Assembly: GCA_017549815.1 (NCBI GenBank)
Contig: JAFYNH010000049.1
Location: forward strand, 28,310-92,309
DNA from: Selenomonadaceae bacterium
GTDB lineage: Bacteria > Bacillota > Negativicutes > Selenomonadales > Selenomonadaceae
Direction: 5' to 3'
Length of the DNA: 64,000 nt
Every line of letters begins with the position of its first letter. Position 1 is the stretch's first letter. Shown here in pieces: positions 55,029-62,830 of this stretch. The notes beneath the pieces are model-generated. The model saw only the letters and a list, made by a program, of their open reading frames with translations, had not been told where the DNA came from and searched no databases. A program made the translations under genes and the position numbers.

Positions 55029-55385
55029 AAAATAATCGTGGCTATTGACAGCTTTAAAGGCTCTTTAACCAGTTTGGAGGCGGGCACGGCAGTTCGCAAA
55101 GGAATTTTATCTGTTTTGCCGTCCACGCAGGGTAAAATTCCTTCGAGCGTCGCTAAATTGGCTAAAAAAATTAATCCTAACATAATAACAATCGGATTGG
55201 GCGGAAGTGTTGATGATATTCCAGACGACACCGGACTTGACGCGACATTTTCGATTTTGCGCTCGCCTATGACGCTTAAAGACGCTATGCAAAAAAAAAT
55301 TGCCGAAAAAAATATTTCCGAGACCTCCGCGCAGATTATTAAGCTGATAAAAAAAATTTCTTGCGTCAAAGTCGGCTCCAAGTGA
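55026..55385 (+). pseudogene. Glycerate kinase, internally deleted
   Basis: 119 codons. Residues 1-30 (Val-Ala-Ile-Asp-Ser-Phe-Lys-Gly-Ser-Leu-Thr, then Glu-Ala-Gly) match the N-terminus of the GarK/GlxK glycerate kinase family. Residues ~33-117 (Lys-Ile-Pro-Ser-Ser-Val-Ala-Lys-Leu-Ala-Lys, Gly-Leu-Asp-Ala-Thr-Phe-Ser-Ile, Met-Thr-Leu-Lys-Asp-Ala) match its C-terminal end. Normal length is about 370-380, so roughly 260 residues including the central catalytic part are missing while the frame is kept. The product cannot be an active kinase. Confidence 0.8.
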
Positions 55386-55417
55386 TATAATCATAAAAAA
55401 TTTAAGGAGTGATTTGA

Positions 55418-56581
55418 ATGGCTTTTACATGGCACGTTCCGACTAAAGTTTTATTCGGAGCAGGTAAGCTTGGCGAACTTCATAAAGAAATTCCGCTCGG
55501 CAAGAAAGCTTTAATCGTAATTTCAAACGGACGCTCGACTAAAACTAACGGCAGTCTCGACAAATTGCTTGAGGAACTTAAAATTTGGGGCGTTGAGTCG
55601 GTAATCTTTAATAAAATCGGCGCGAATCCGACTGAGCCGGCAACTCAAGAGGGCGTTGAATTCGGACGCGAAAATAATTGCGATTTTGTTATCGGATTGG
55701 GCGGCGGCTCGGTTCTCGACGCTGCTAAGACTATCGCCGCAGTTATTCCGCAAAAAAGCGGGCGCGTTTGGGATTTTATTCTCTTCGGCACGGGCGGCAA
55801 GCAACCTTTAACGGAAAAAATGTTGCCTTATATCGCGATAACGACCAGCGCGGGCACAGGTTCCGAAGTTGACGCGGGCGCAGTCATCACAAACCCTGCA
55901 ACTAATGAGAAAACGGCTTTCTTCGGCAAATTCCCCGACCTCGCGATAGTCGATCCGCTTTATATGCTGACGGTTCCGAAACATTTCACGGCTTATCAAG
56001 GCTTCGACGCCTTTTTCCACAACGCCGAAGGCTACATTTCTAATGCTTGTAACGAAATGTCGGCAATGATTGAGTTGACGGCGATTGAAAAGCTCGCAAA
56101 GTACTTGCCGATTGCTGTTAATGACGGAAAAAATCTTGAGGCGCGGACGCAAGTCGCCTTTGCAAACACATTGGGCGGATTTTCAATGGATGTCTGCGTT
56201 TGCACGTCGGAACATTCGCTTGAACACGCGCTTAGTGCTTATCATACAGAATTACCACACGGCGCGGGCTTGATAATGCTTTCGATTGCGTATTTTTCGC
56301 ATTTCGTGGAGAAACACGCTTGCGACGAAAAATTTATCGATATGGCGCGTGCAATGGGTAAAAATGCGACTAAGGCAGAAGACTTTATCGACGCGCTTAA
56401 GGAAATGCAGGCGGCTTGCGGCGTTGATAACTTAAAGATGAGCGACTACGGCATAACGCCCGACGAATTTCCTAAAATGGTAAAGAATACTCGTGAGGCA
56501 ATGGGCTTTTTATTGAGATTCGACCCTGTTGCGCTAAGTGATGAAGATATGCTGAACATTTACAGAAAATCTTATCGCTGA
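55418..56581 (+). CDS. Iron-containing alcohol dehydrogenase
   Basis: 387 residues, ATG 55418 after TTAAGGAGTGATTTGA. Group III (Fe-dependent) alcohol dehydrogenase: Gly-Gly-Gly-Ser-Val-Leu-Asp-Ala-Ala-Lys binds NAD(P), Thr-Thr-Ser-Ala-Gly-Thr-Gly-Ser-Glu-Val is the family signature, and the metal ligands Asp and His are in Phe-Asp-Ala-Phe-Phe-His, His in Glu-His-Ala-Leu and His in Pro-His-Gly. These enzymes reduce or oxidise alcohols or aldehydes such as butanol, lactaldehyde or 1,3-propanediol. Substrate is not fixed by sequence. It has its own extended -10 box (55383-55391) and stands apart from the upstream pseudogene. Confidence 0.88.
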   Translation: MAFTWHVPTKVLFGAGKLGELHKEIPLGKKALIVISNGRSTKTNGSLDKLLEELKIWGVESVIFNKIGANPTEPATQEGVEFGRENNCDFVIGLGGGSVLDAAKTIAAVIPQKSGRVWDFILFGTGGKQPLTEKMLPYIAITTSAGTGSEVDAGAVITNPATNEKTAFFGKFPDLAIVDPLYMLTVPKHFTAYQGFDAFFHNAEGYISNACNEMSAMIELTAIEKLAKYLPIAVNDGKNLEARTQVAFANTLGGFSMDVCVCTSEHSLEHALSAYHTELPHGAGLIMLSIAYFSHFVEKHACDEKFIDMARAMGKNATKAEDFIDALKEMQAACGVDNLKMSDYGITPDEFPKMVKNTREAMGFLLRFDPVALSDEDMLNIYRKSYR

Positions 56582-56612
56582 AAATTTTTTTTGCATTGCA
56601 CGTTGTCAAGAC

Positions 56613-56641
56613 TTGTAATAAAAAATTTTTCGTGGTATTAT
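56613..56641 (+). promoter_or_regulatory. Promoter of the 6S RNA gene
   Basis: TTGTAA at 56613-56618, 17-bp spacer, TATTAT at 56636-56641. Start expected near 56648. Confidence 0.6.
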
Positions 56642-56654
56642 CTGGTCGAAGGAG

Positions 56655-56836
56655 GATAATTCTGGAATGTTCGAGCACTCGATTAATGTTTTCCTACATT
56701 TTTTATAGGGAACCTGAATTGATTTCGGAAGATGGAGAATTGTCGCACGATAAGTAACAGAGACCGAGCTTAGGGAACCCACCTGCGAGGATAGCAGGTT
56801 TAAACATTTAGAGGAGACGGCACTTTGGAACCCTTT
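56655..56836 (+). ncRNA. ssrS: 6S RNA (candidate)
   Basis: About 182 nt with no coding potential, behind a good promoter. The two ends pair: TTCTGGAATGTT at 56660-56671 with GGCACTTTGGAA at 56819-56830 (11 of 12 positions, with G-U). An inner helix joins AATGTTT (56685-56691) to AAACATT (56802-56808). The centre contains the small hairpins TTTCCTA/TAGGGAA, TTGTC-GCAC-GATAA and ACCTGC/GCAGGT. The rod shape, length of about 180 nt and the 5' AATGTTCG segment resemble 6S RNA, which binds sigma-A RNA polymerase. Class assignment is from structure and recall only. A hairpin at 56844-56876 follows. Confidence 0.65.
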
Positions 56837-56843
56837 TTCAAAG

Positions 56844-56876
56844 AAGAGATTGCTGATGAATAATCGGCAGTCTCTT
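56844..56876 (+). terminator. Hairpin after the 6S RNA candidate
   Basis: AAGAGATTGCTGAT pairs with ATCGGCAGTCTCTT (14 bp with G-U) but lacks a T-run, so it is a processing or termination candidate. Confidence 0.55.
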
Positions 56877-56924
56877 CTTGCGTTATGGCGAAAAAAAATA
56901 TAAACTTGACGCGAGGTGATAGAC

Positions 56925-57383
56925 ATGGCAGTAAAAATTGGTAGTACTGGCGCACCGGCGTCGCCGTTTGAACTTTTACGCGGCGTTGGCGAACATCCGC
57001 TTGACAGAGAATTGAGCTTTGAAACGGAGCTAATGGAGCAACAACAGGGCAGTAACGTTTCGCATGAAGAAATGGAAGAAATGCTCAAAAAAATCGACGA
57101 GCAAGCGGCGCGACTGACTAAAACTCCGACTTACGACGAGTTAAAGCAATATCGCATGTTGATAAAAGATTTTATCGGGACGGCGGTCAGCAATATGTAT
57201 GAAGTGCACACATCGGCGGGCTGGGATAGAATGGGTCGGCAACGTGCATATACGACGGTTCGGAAAATCGATTCAAAGTTGGAAGAAATGGCGGAGAAAA
57301 TAAGATTGGGGCAATCGGCACAACTTGACGTAGTCGCGGCACACGATGCGATTCGCGGCATGTTGGTTGATTTATTTATGTAA
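56925..57383 (+). CDS. YaaR (DUF327)-like protein
   Basis: 152 residues from ATG 56925, behind GAGGTGATAGAC; GTG 56916 overlaps that site. Helical, Glu/Gln-rich, with a C-terminal segment Tyr-Thr-Thr-Val-Arg-Lys-Ile-Asp...Ile-Arg-Gly-Met-Leu-Val-Asp. Family members sit between tmk and holB in Firmicutes as part of the yaaR-holB-ricT run, and this position is the main support. Biochemical role is unknown. The stop codon overlaps the holB ATG by one base. Confidence 0.75.
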   Translation: MAVKIGSTGAPASPFELLRGVGEHPLDRELSFETELMEQQQGSNVSHEEMEEMLKKIDEQAARLTKTPTYDELKQYRMLIKDFIGTAVSNMYEVHTSAGWDRMGRQRAYTTVRKIDSKLEEMAEKIRLGQSAQLDVVAAHDAIRGMLVDLFM

Positions 57384-58390
57384 TGGAAAACTATAAACTT
57401 AGCTGGAAAAATTTAATAGGGCACGCGACGACCGCTGATTATCTCAAGAAAAATATTTCTGGACAGAAATTTCCTCATGCGGTGATATTTTCGGGCGAAG
57501 AGGGAATTGGCAAGCGATTGACGGCAGAAATCTGCGCGGCGGCTTTGTTATGTGAAAATCAGACGGACGGCGAACCTTGCGGCGAATGTGAAAACTGCAG
57601 ATTAGTAGCGGCGCGAAGTCACCCAGATTTTTACGTCGTAGAGGCGGAAGATAATAAAAAAACTGCGCGGAATATAAAAATCGGGCAAATACGCGACTTG
57701 CAAACGGAAGCGGCATTACGTCCGATAAATTCAGCGCGGCGAGTAATGATAATCGACGGTGCGGAGCTAATGAACAATGCGGCGGCAAATTGTCTGTTAA
57801 AAACGATTGAAGAACCGCCGAGCCAAACGATATTTATATTATTAACGGCGAGCCGCTCAAATTTGCTTATGACAATTCGGTCGCGTTGCATGACGATTAA
57901 TTTTGATAAACTTTCGGCGGATAAAATCCGAGAATTTTTAATTTCACGCGGCGTTGAGGATTCAGAGGCGGAAAATTTATCGGTAATAGCGGACGGGAGT
58001 TTAGGGCGAGCGTTAAAATTAAAGGAAGAAGGCGGCGCGGAACTTCGAGAGAGTGCGTTAAGCATTTTGGAAAAAATTTCCCGCGCAGAATACACGAGCG
58101 AAGATATTTTTAAGTTTGGAGCGGAAGTTTCGGACTGGTCGCGTGATAAATTTGCAGACTTTTTAAATCACGTCCAGAAAATTTTACGCGACATATGTTT
58201 TTCGGAATTTATGGAGTTACGCAATCCCGACCTTGCGACGCGCTTAGGCAAAATAAAAATTCCGGAACGAAAAATTTTATTAATGATAGAGGCGGGCGCA
58301 GAGTTCCATAAACGCTTAAAATCGAATGCGAATCTGCGATTATTAGCGGAGGCGTATTTATTTCAGCTAAAAAAGATATTAGGAGCATAG
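57383..58390 (+). CDS. holB: DNA polymerase III subunit delta'
   Basis: 335 residues, ATG 57383 overlapping the previous stop. AAA+ clamp-loader family: Gly-Glu-Glu-Gly-Ile-Gly-Lys-Arg at about 33-40 (P-loop-like, with Arg instead of Ser/Thr as in delta'), four Cys in Cys-x8-Cys-x2-Cys-x2-Cys (a zinc module), and the Ser-Arg-Cys sensor segment near 168. It forms the clamp-loading complex of the replisome with delta and tau/gamma. Gene order (yaaR-like, holB, ricT, trmN6) is that of many Firmicutes. Confidence 0.9.
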   Translation: MENYKLSWKNLIGHATTADYLKKNISGQKFPHAVIFSGEEGIGKRLTAEICAAALLCENQTDGEPCGECENCRLVAARSHPDFYVVEAEDNKKTARNIKIGQIRDLQTEAALRPINSARRVMIIDGAELMNNAAANCLLKTIEEPPSQTIFILLTASRSNLLMTIRSRCMTINFDKLSADKIREFLISRGVEDSEAENLSVIADGSLGRALKLKEEGGAELRESALSILEKISRAEYTSEDIFKFGAEVSDWSRDKFADFLNHVQKILRDICFSEFMELRNPDLATRLGKIKIPERKILLMIEAGAEFHKRLKSNANLRLLAEAYLFQLKKILGA

Positions 58391-58396
58391 TGAATA

Positions 58397-59488
58397 GTGC
58401 AAATATTAGGAGTTAGAATAAAAAAAGCGGGCAGAATATTATTTTTCGAGCCGAATGAGGAAGAAATAGCTTTAGGCGATTCGGTAATTGTTGAAACGTC
58501 GCGAGGCGTGGAATGTTGCAAAGTAATAGTTGCGCCGCGTGAATTATCAGCAGATGAAACCGTCGAATCAGAGCCGGGCATACCGCTAAAGAAAATTTAC
58601 AGGAAAGCAACGGCAGAAGATTTGTTACAGCTCGAAGAAAATCACAAGAGCGAGAAATTGGCGTTTGAAGTTTGCCTACAGAAAATCGCTGAACACGAAT
58701 TGCCGATGAAATTAATCAATGTCGAGTATACATTTGACGTGAACAAGATAATATTTTTCTTTACGGCGGACGGGCGAGTCGATTTTAGGGAATTGGTAAG
58801 GGATTTAGCGGCGATATTCCGCACGAGGATAGAACTTCGGCAAGTAGGAGTTCGAGATGAGGCAAAACTTTTAGGAGGAATGGGCGGATGTGGCAGACCG
58901 CTTTGTTGCGCGGCATTTTTAGGCGAATTTGTTCCGGTATCGATAAGAATGGCTAAAGACCAGAATTTATCGCTGAATCCGACGAAAATTAGCGGCGTAT
59001 GTGGGCGACTTATGTGCTGTCTTAAGTACGAGAACGATTTATACTGTGAAAATTGTCCGCAACAGAACGTAATGTTTAAACCAAAGCAAGGAAGTCGTGT
59101 TGTTGTGGCTGAAGGCGAAGGAAAAGTAGTTGCGGTGAGTTTTTCGCGCAGAAATGCAACGATATTGCTTGATACGAATAAAACGGTCGTGGCGAGCTGG
59201 GAAGATATTTTGCCAGTCAACGCTGAGGATTTTGAAACGGTTGAGGGTTCCGCGCAGATAGAAGAACTGCCAGAAATTGAGGAAATGGAGCCGATTGAAG
59301 TTGAAGAGCCGCCTCCGCCTCCGCCTAAGCCTGAACGACGCGAAAAAAGAGAACGTCCGCGCAGAGTTGACGTTTTTAATCGTCGTTACAACCGCAAAGA
59401 GAATTTTGAGCAAGATATTCGCCCGGAACGTCCACCGAAGCCGCGAAATGATAAAAATCGTCGTTCAAAGCGGGATTATAGAAAATGA
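58397..59488 (+). CDS. ricT: RicT/YaaT (PSP1-domain) protein
   Basis: 363 residues, GTG 58397. PSP1 domain with Gly-Gly-Met-Gly-Gly-Cys-Gly-Arg-Pro-Leu-Cys-Cys and Gly-Val-Cys-Gly-Arg-Leu-Met-Cys-Cys-Leu near 155-210; the Cys residues are the iron-sulfur ligands of the Ric complex. In Bacillus RicT with RicA and RicF promotes RNase Y action and affects sporulation and biofilm. The last ~90 residues form a low-complexity Pro-Glu, then basic Arg/Lys tail not found in Bacillus RicT. ricA and ricF are not in the window. ATGA joins it to the next gene by four bases. Confidence 0.9.
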   Translation: MQILGVRIKKAGRILFFEPNEEEIALGDSVIVETSRGVECCKVIVAPRELSADETVESEPGIPLKKIYRKATAEDLLQLEENHKSEKLAFEVCLQKIAEHELPMKLINVEYTFDVNKIIFFFTADGRVDFRELVRDLAAIFRTRIELRQVGVRDEAKLLGGMGGCGRPLCCAAFLGEFVPVSIRMAKDQNLSLNPTKISGVCGRLMCCLKYENDLYCENCPQQNVMFKPKQGSRVVVAEGEGKVVAVSFSRRNATILLDTNKTVVASWEDILPVNAEDFETVEGSAQIEELPEIEEMEPIEVEEPPPPPPKPERREKRERPRRVDVFNRRYNRKENFEQDIRPERPPKPRNDKNRRSKRDYRK

Positions 59489-60219
59489 AAGCAACACTTC
59501 GAGAAGATGAGCGGCTTGATGACTTAATGAGGTCTGGGCGAGTCATTATCCAGAACGAAAACGAATTTTGCTTTTCAATGGACTCGGTATTGATAGCGCA
59601 CTTCCCGAAATTCAAAAAAAATGCCCGCGTCATGGATTTAGGCACGGGCACGGGCGTAATTCCGTTGTTAATAGCCGATGAAGTTAAGGAAATCTGCGCG
59701 GTTGAGTTGAATCCGCAAGCGGCGGAGTTAGCGCGGCGGAACGTCGAATTGAATGGCTTAACGGAAAAAATTTTTGTTATGGAGGGCGATTATCGCAAGC
59801 ACAGAGAGATTTTTAAGGCGGAGAGTTTTGACATAGTGATAGCGAATCCGCCTTATACTCCGATAAAGAATGGCGAGGCGAATAAGATTTCGGGGATAGC
59901 GCGTGCGCGACACGAATTCACAGCGACGCTTGAAGATGTAGTGACGGCGGCGCGATATGCATTGAGATTTCGCGGTACATTTTGCATGATACATTTAGCG
60001 TCGAGATTGTGCGAGATAGTTGACGCGCTTCATCGTCATCAAATGGAAATGAAACGCTTGCGAATGATTCAGCCGAAAGTTGGACGCGACGCGAATTTGA
60101 TAATGTTAGAGGCGGTAGTCGGAGCGAATGTGGGCAATTTAAAGATTATGCCGCCGCTAATCGTCCATAATGAAGACGGCACTTATACCGACGAAATTTA
60201 CGAGATATATAATACCTAA
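59485..60219 (+). CDS. trmN6: tRNA1(Val) (adenine(37)-N6)-methyltransferase
   Basis: 244 residues, ATG 59485 overlapping the ricT stop. Class I SAM methyltransferase: Val-Met-Asp-Leu-Gly-Thr-Gly-Thr-Gly-Val-Ile-Pro (motif I), acidic Val-Glu-Leu-Asn, and the N6-adenine signature Asn-Pro-Pro-Tyr near residue 125. The neighbourhood matches Bacillus yabB, which lies after ricT/yabA, and the size agrees. It modifies A37 of tRNA1-Val in E. coli; substrate in this genome is inferred. Confidence 0.88.
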   Translation: MKATLREDERLDDLMRSGRVIIQNENEFCFSMDSVLIAHFPKFKKNARVMDLGTGTGVIPLLIADEVKEICAVELNPQAAELARRNVELNGLTEKIFVMEGDYRKHREIFKAESFDIVIANPPYTPIKNGEANKISGIARARHEFTATLEDVVTAARYALRFRGTFCMIHLASRLCEIVDALHRHQMEMKRLRMIQPKVGRDANLIMLEAVVGANVGNLKIMPPLIVHNEDGTYTDEIYEIYNT

Positions 60220-60234
60220 AATAGAGCGAGAACC

Positions 60235-60452
60235 CGGTCGCCCAAGGACGGGCGACCGCCGCGACTATTTCGCGTGATGCGAAATACAGCGGACGAACGC
60301 CCCTGCGAGGCGAATTTCTTTGCTACTTTCTTTCTTCGCTGAAAGAAAGTAGATTCTACAAACAAAAGTTATTAAACAATTTAATCGAAGCCAACGACAG
60401 CGGCAACAGAAATGCGATTCTTTGATTCCTTTCTTGCACGTTGTAAGAAAGG
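60235..60452. repeat. Cluster of four foldback hairpins
   Basis: CGGTCGCCC/GGGCGACCG (60235-60258, perfect 9 bp), ATTTCGC/GCGAAAT (60267-60285), CTACTTTCTTTC/GAAAGAAAGTAG (60323-60352, perfect 12 bp) and CCTTTCTTGCA/TGTAAGAAAGG (60428-60452). No gene lies in this 285-bp gap, which also ends in a minus-strand terminator. Looks like a REP- or MITE-like mosaic. Confidence 0.65.
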
Positions 60453-60481
60453 AAAAAAAACGCGACTCTGTTACGAGCCGC
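60453..60481 (-). terminator. Terminator of flgE
   Basis: On the minus strand GCGGCTC and GAGTCGC form a 7-bp stem around TAACA-like bases and are followed by T8, just after the flgE stop at 60505. Confidence 0.8.
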
Positions 60482-60504
60482 ATTTTTTATTTTAAGTTGC
60501 CAAA

Positions 60505-62226
60505 TTATCTCTTCATGTTTATGAGCGTCTCAAGCATTTCATCAGAAACCGTCGTCATCTTCGAGTTAGCTTGGAAACCGCGTTGCGTAATAATCATTTC
60601 CGAAAATTCTGTTGCCAAATCGACATTCGACATCTCAAGCGCAGAAGACGTAACACTCATGCCAAAGTCAGAAACTCTTTTGATATTCGCCTCGCCGGAG
60701 TTATTCGACTCTGCATAAATCGTCGAACCAACCTTTGTCAAACCAGAAGAGTTGGTGAATTGTGCAACGGCAATTTGAGCTTCCTCTTGAATTATGCCGT
60801 TCGTGTAAGTGCCCGAAACAACACCTTCGTTATCAACCGAGACGCTTTGAAGAACACCAGCCGCATGACCATTGGTTGACGGGAAAGAAGTCGTCGAATT
60901 GGCGTACTGTGTAAGCTTGGAAAAATCTATAACCGCCTGATTGCTCGCCGCGCCGTTACCTTCGGAGTACGAAAAAGTAATCGACGAATCTGTATCCGTA
61001 CCGTTTGAGACAAAAGAACCTCTGTCGTCAAAGTAAATATAAGCAACTTTATCCATTTTGCCAGTTGCCATAGTACCGTCTTCTTCTTTTCTCGTATAAG
61101 AGTTAGCAAAGCTTGCATCAGCAGGACCTTTTTCGCCTACGCCCGGAGCAATATAGGCTCTCCAACGATTATCATAAACCATTGTAGTAGTTACGTCGCT
61201 CTCCGCTACAGTTTGAGAATTTCCGTCGGCATCAATGTAGGTATAAGTGACAGCACCAGTAGTGGCATCGACATTTTTTGTTACCGGATAAGTAACTTCT
61301 TGACCACCGACTTCGGTCGTATAAGAATATTTTTCAGTTCCTGTATCCTTTGCTTTTTGATCAGTCGGATCGGCATTGCCGCCTGTTGAGTCGGGATCTT
61401 TATCAATCAGAACAGTGACTTCGTGTCTGCCACCCAACGAGTCGTAAATCGTCGCAAGTGTAGTTATCGGCTTGGTTTTACCAACTTCGTAGTAACCGCT
61501 TGTAACATTTACAGTCGAACCGTCTTTAAAAGTTATAGTAGCCGCGACGACATTTATTCCATCAACGTTTACACTTGTTACGTCGGTAACGGTTTTATGT
61601 TCATCATCAACGGTACCCGTCGCTACCAACCTAGCATCAGCTTCATCACCAGTAGCTTTGGTAAAGGTTATAGATTCGATTATTTTATCTTCTTTATCAA
61701 GGTTACCGCTGTAATTTATGCTGGTTGTCTCCTCAGCTTTCATAGTTTTGCCAACGGGAACGATTATGTCTGTGGTAGCACCGTTAGTATTTAACTGTCC
61801 ATCTATGGCGTTCCAACCTTGTACGCGGAAGCCGTTACCCGCCATAACGTAATGCCCTTCTTCGTCGAATAAGAATGAGCCGTTGCGCGTATAATAAGCT
61901 TGATTGCCATCTTTAAGATAAAAAAGACCGTTTCCAGAAAGTGCAAGGTCGGTATTTCTACCTGTTGATTGGGGCGAAGAATCTGTAAAAATTAAATCTA
62001 TACTTGCAACATTAACGCCAAGACCGATCTGACGGGGGTTAATACCGCCGCGACTGTCTGTCGGCGCAGTTGCGGCACTTTGCATTTGCGAAAGCATATC
62101 GGAAAAAGTTGTACGACTGCCTTTGAAACCGATTGTGTTGATGTTCGCAATGTTGTTACCGATAACGTCCATGCGCGTTTGATGAACCTTTATTCCGGAA
62201 ACTCCGGAGAACAGGGAACGCATCAT
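60505..62226 (-). CDS. flgE: Flagellar hook protein FlgE
   Basis: 573 residues from ATG 62226; GTG 62235 is inside the ribosome site AGGAGTAGTG. N-terminal Flg_bb_rod motif Ser-Gly-Ile-Lys-Val-His-Gln-Thr-Arg-Met-Asp-Val-Ile-Gly-Asn-Asn-Ile-Ala-Asn-Ile-Asn-Thr (residues ~9-30 of the protein) and a Flg_bbr_C end with Leu-Glu-Met-Ser-Asn-Val-Asp-Leu-Ala-Thr-Glu-Phe and Gln-Arg-Gly-Phe-Gln-Ala-Asn-Ser-Lys. Intervening hook D1/D2 regions are long and Thr/Asp-rich. It forms the curved hook outside the cell. The gene has its own terminator. The order upstream on the minus strand is FliK-like, FlhB-C-like, then flgE. Confidence 0.93.
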   Translation of the reverse strand: MMRSLFSGVSGIKVHQTRMDVIGNNIANINTIGFKGSRTTFSDMLSQMQSAATAPTDSRGGINPRQIGLGVNVASIDLIFTDSSPQSTGRNTDLALSGNGLFYLKDGNQAYYTRNGSFLFDEEGHYVMAGNGFRVQGWNAIDGQLNTNGATTDIIVPVGKTMKAEETTSINYSGNLDKEDKIIESITFTKATGDEADARLVATGTVDDEHKTVTDVTSVNVDGINVVAATITFKDGSTVNVTSGYYEVGKTKPITTLATIYDSLGGRHEVTVLIDKDPDSTGGNADPTDQKAKDTGTEKYSYTTEVGGQEVTYPVTKNVDATTGAVTYTYIDADGNSQTVAESDVTTTMVYDNRWRAYIAPGVGEKGPADASFANSYTRKEEDGTMATGKMDKVAYIYFDDRGSFVSNGTDTDSSITFSYSEGNGAASNQAVIDFSKLTQYANSTTSFPSTNGHAAGVLQSVSVDNEGVVSGTYTNGIIQEEAQIAVAQFTNSSGLTKVGSTIYAESNNSGEANIKRVSDFGMSVTSSALEMSNVDLATEFSEMIITQRGFQANSKMTTVSDEMLETLINMKR

Positions 62227-62375
62227 AAAAATCACTACTCCTTTTTTTATTTGGCGTGTCTTTCGACTGCCAGCGGTCAGATTTATTTTGACTGTTCCTT
62301 GTCATTAGAGTTCCTTCGAGAGTCTGACCTGTTTATTCAAATTTTTGATTAAGCAAAGGCTTAACTTCGCTAACT

Positions 62376-62403
62376 ATATCGAAACTTGGCAACGTCAACT
62401 TAA
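62376..62403 (-). promoter_or_regulatory. Sigma-28-like promoter candidate before flgE
   Basis: On the minus strand TTAAGTTG at 62403-62396 and TTCGATAT at 62383-62376 with 12 bases between, resembling TAAAGTTT-N11-GCCGATAA (6 of 8 at each box). About 150 bp upstream of the flgE start. Weak evidence. Confidence 0.35.
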
Positions 62404-62413
62404 ATATTTTTAT

Positions 62414-62770
62414 TTAGAAAAGTCTCACGCGCTTTTTTTCAAGTTCGCGAGCCGCCTTCGCCCGTCCGTGCTCCTTATCCATTTTATAAACGTAAGCCAT
62501 AACTTCTGCGATTGCCTTATAAAGTTCGGGCGGAATTTCGCGATCTATTTCCAGAGCCATCAACATATTGACGAGCGTCTTGTCTTGATAGACTGGTACT
62601 GAATTTTTCTGCGCGGTCTCCAAAATATGTTCGGCGACGTGTCCGCGTCCTTTAGCGATGACTTTCGGCGCAAGGTCGCGTTCGGCTTCATATTTTAATG
62701 CCACTGCCTTTCGCTGAGGCGTGATATTTGTCGGCGGTGGTTCGTTTCTTCGATTAAAGCGTTCGTCCAT
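62414..62770 (-). CDS. FlhB C-terminal-like protein (YlqH type)
   Basis: 118 residues, ATG 62770 after AAGGAAGAG. The sequence follows the cytoplasmic FlhB C-terminal domain: Lys-Ala-Val-Ala-Leu-Lys-Tyr, Ala-Pro-Lys-Val-Ile-Ala-Lys-Gly-Arg-Gly, Val-Pro-Val-Tyr-Gln-Asp-Lys, Ile-Pro-Pro-Glu-Leu-Tyr. The FlhB autocleavage tetrapeptide Asn-Pro-Thr-His is replaced here (Asn-Ile-Thr-Pro), and the membrane part is absent. Such standalone proteins (B. subtilis YlqH) accompany a FliK-like gene, as they do here. A role in flagellar substrate switching is possible but not shown. Confidence 0.82.
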   Translation of the reverse strand: MDERFNRRNEPPPTNITPQRKAVALKYEAERDLAPKVIAKGRGHVAEHILETAQKNSVPVYQDKTLVNMLMALEIDREIPPELYKAIAEVMAYVYKMDKEHGRAKAARELEKKRVRLF

Positions 62771-62830
62771 GTCGATTACTCTTCCTTGCTAGTGAACTTT
62801 AGCTGATTATATTTGCCGTCAATCGCGCCG

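Noticed and set aside
56650..56840. T-box, RNase P RNA, SRP RNA or tmRNA
   Set aside because: The conserved cores of these RNAs are missing, while end-to-end pairing and length fit 6S RNA better.
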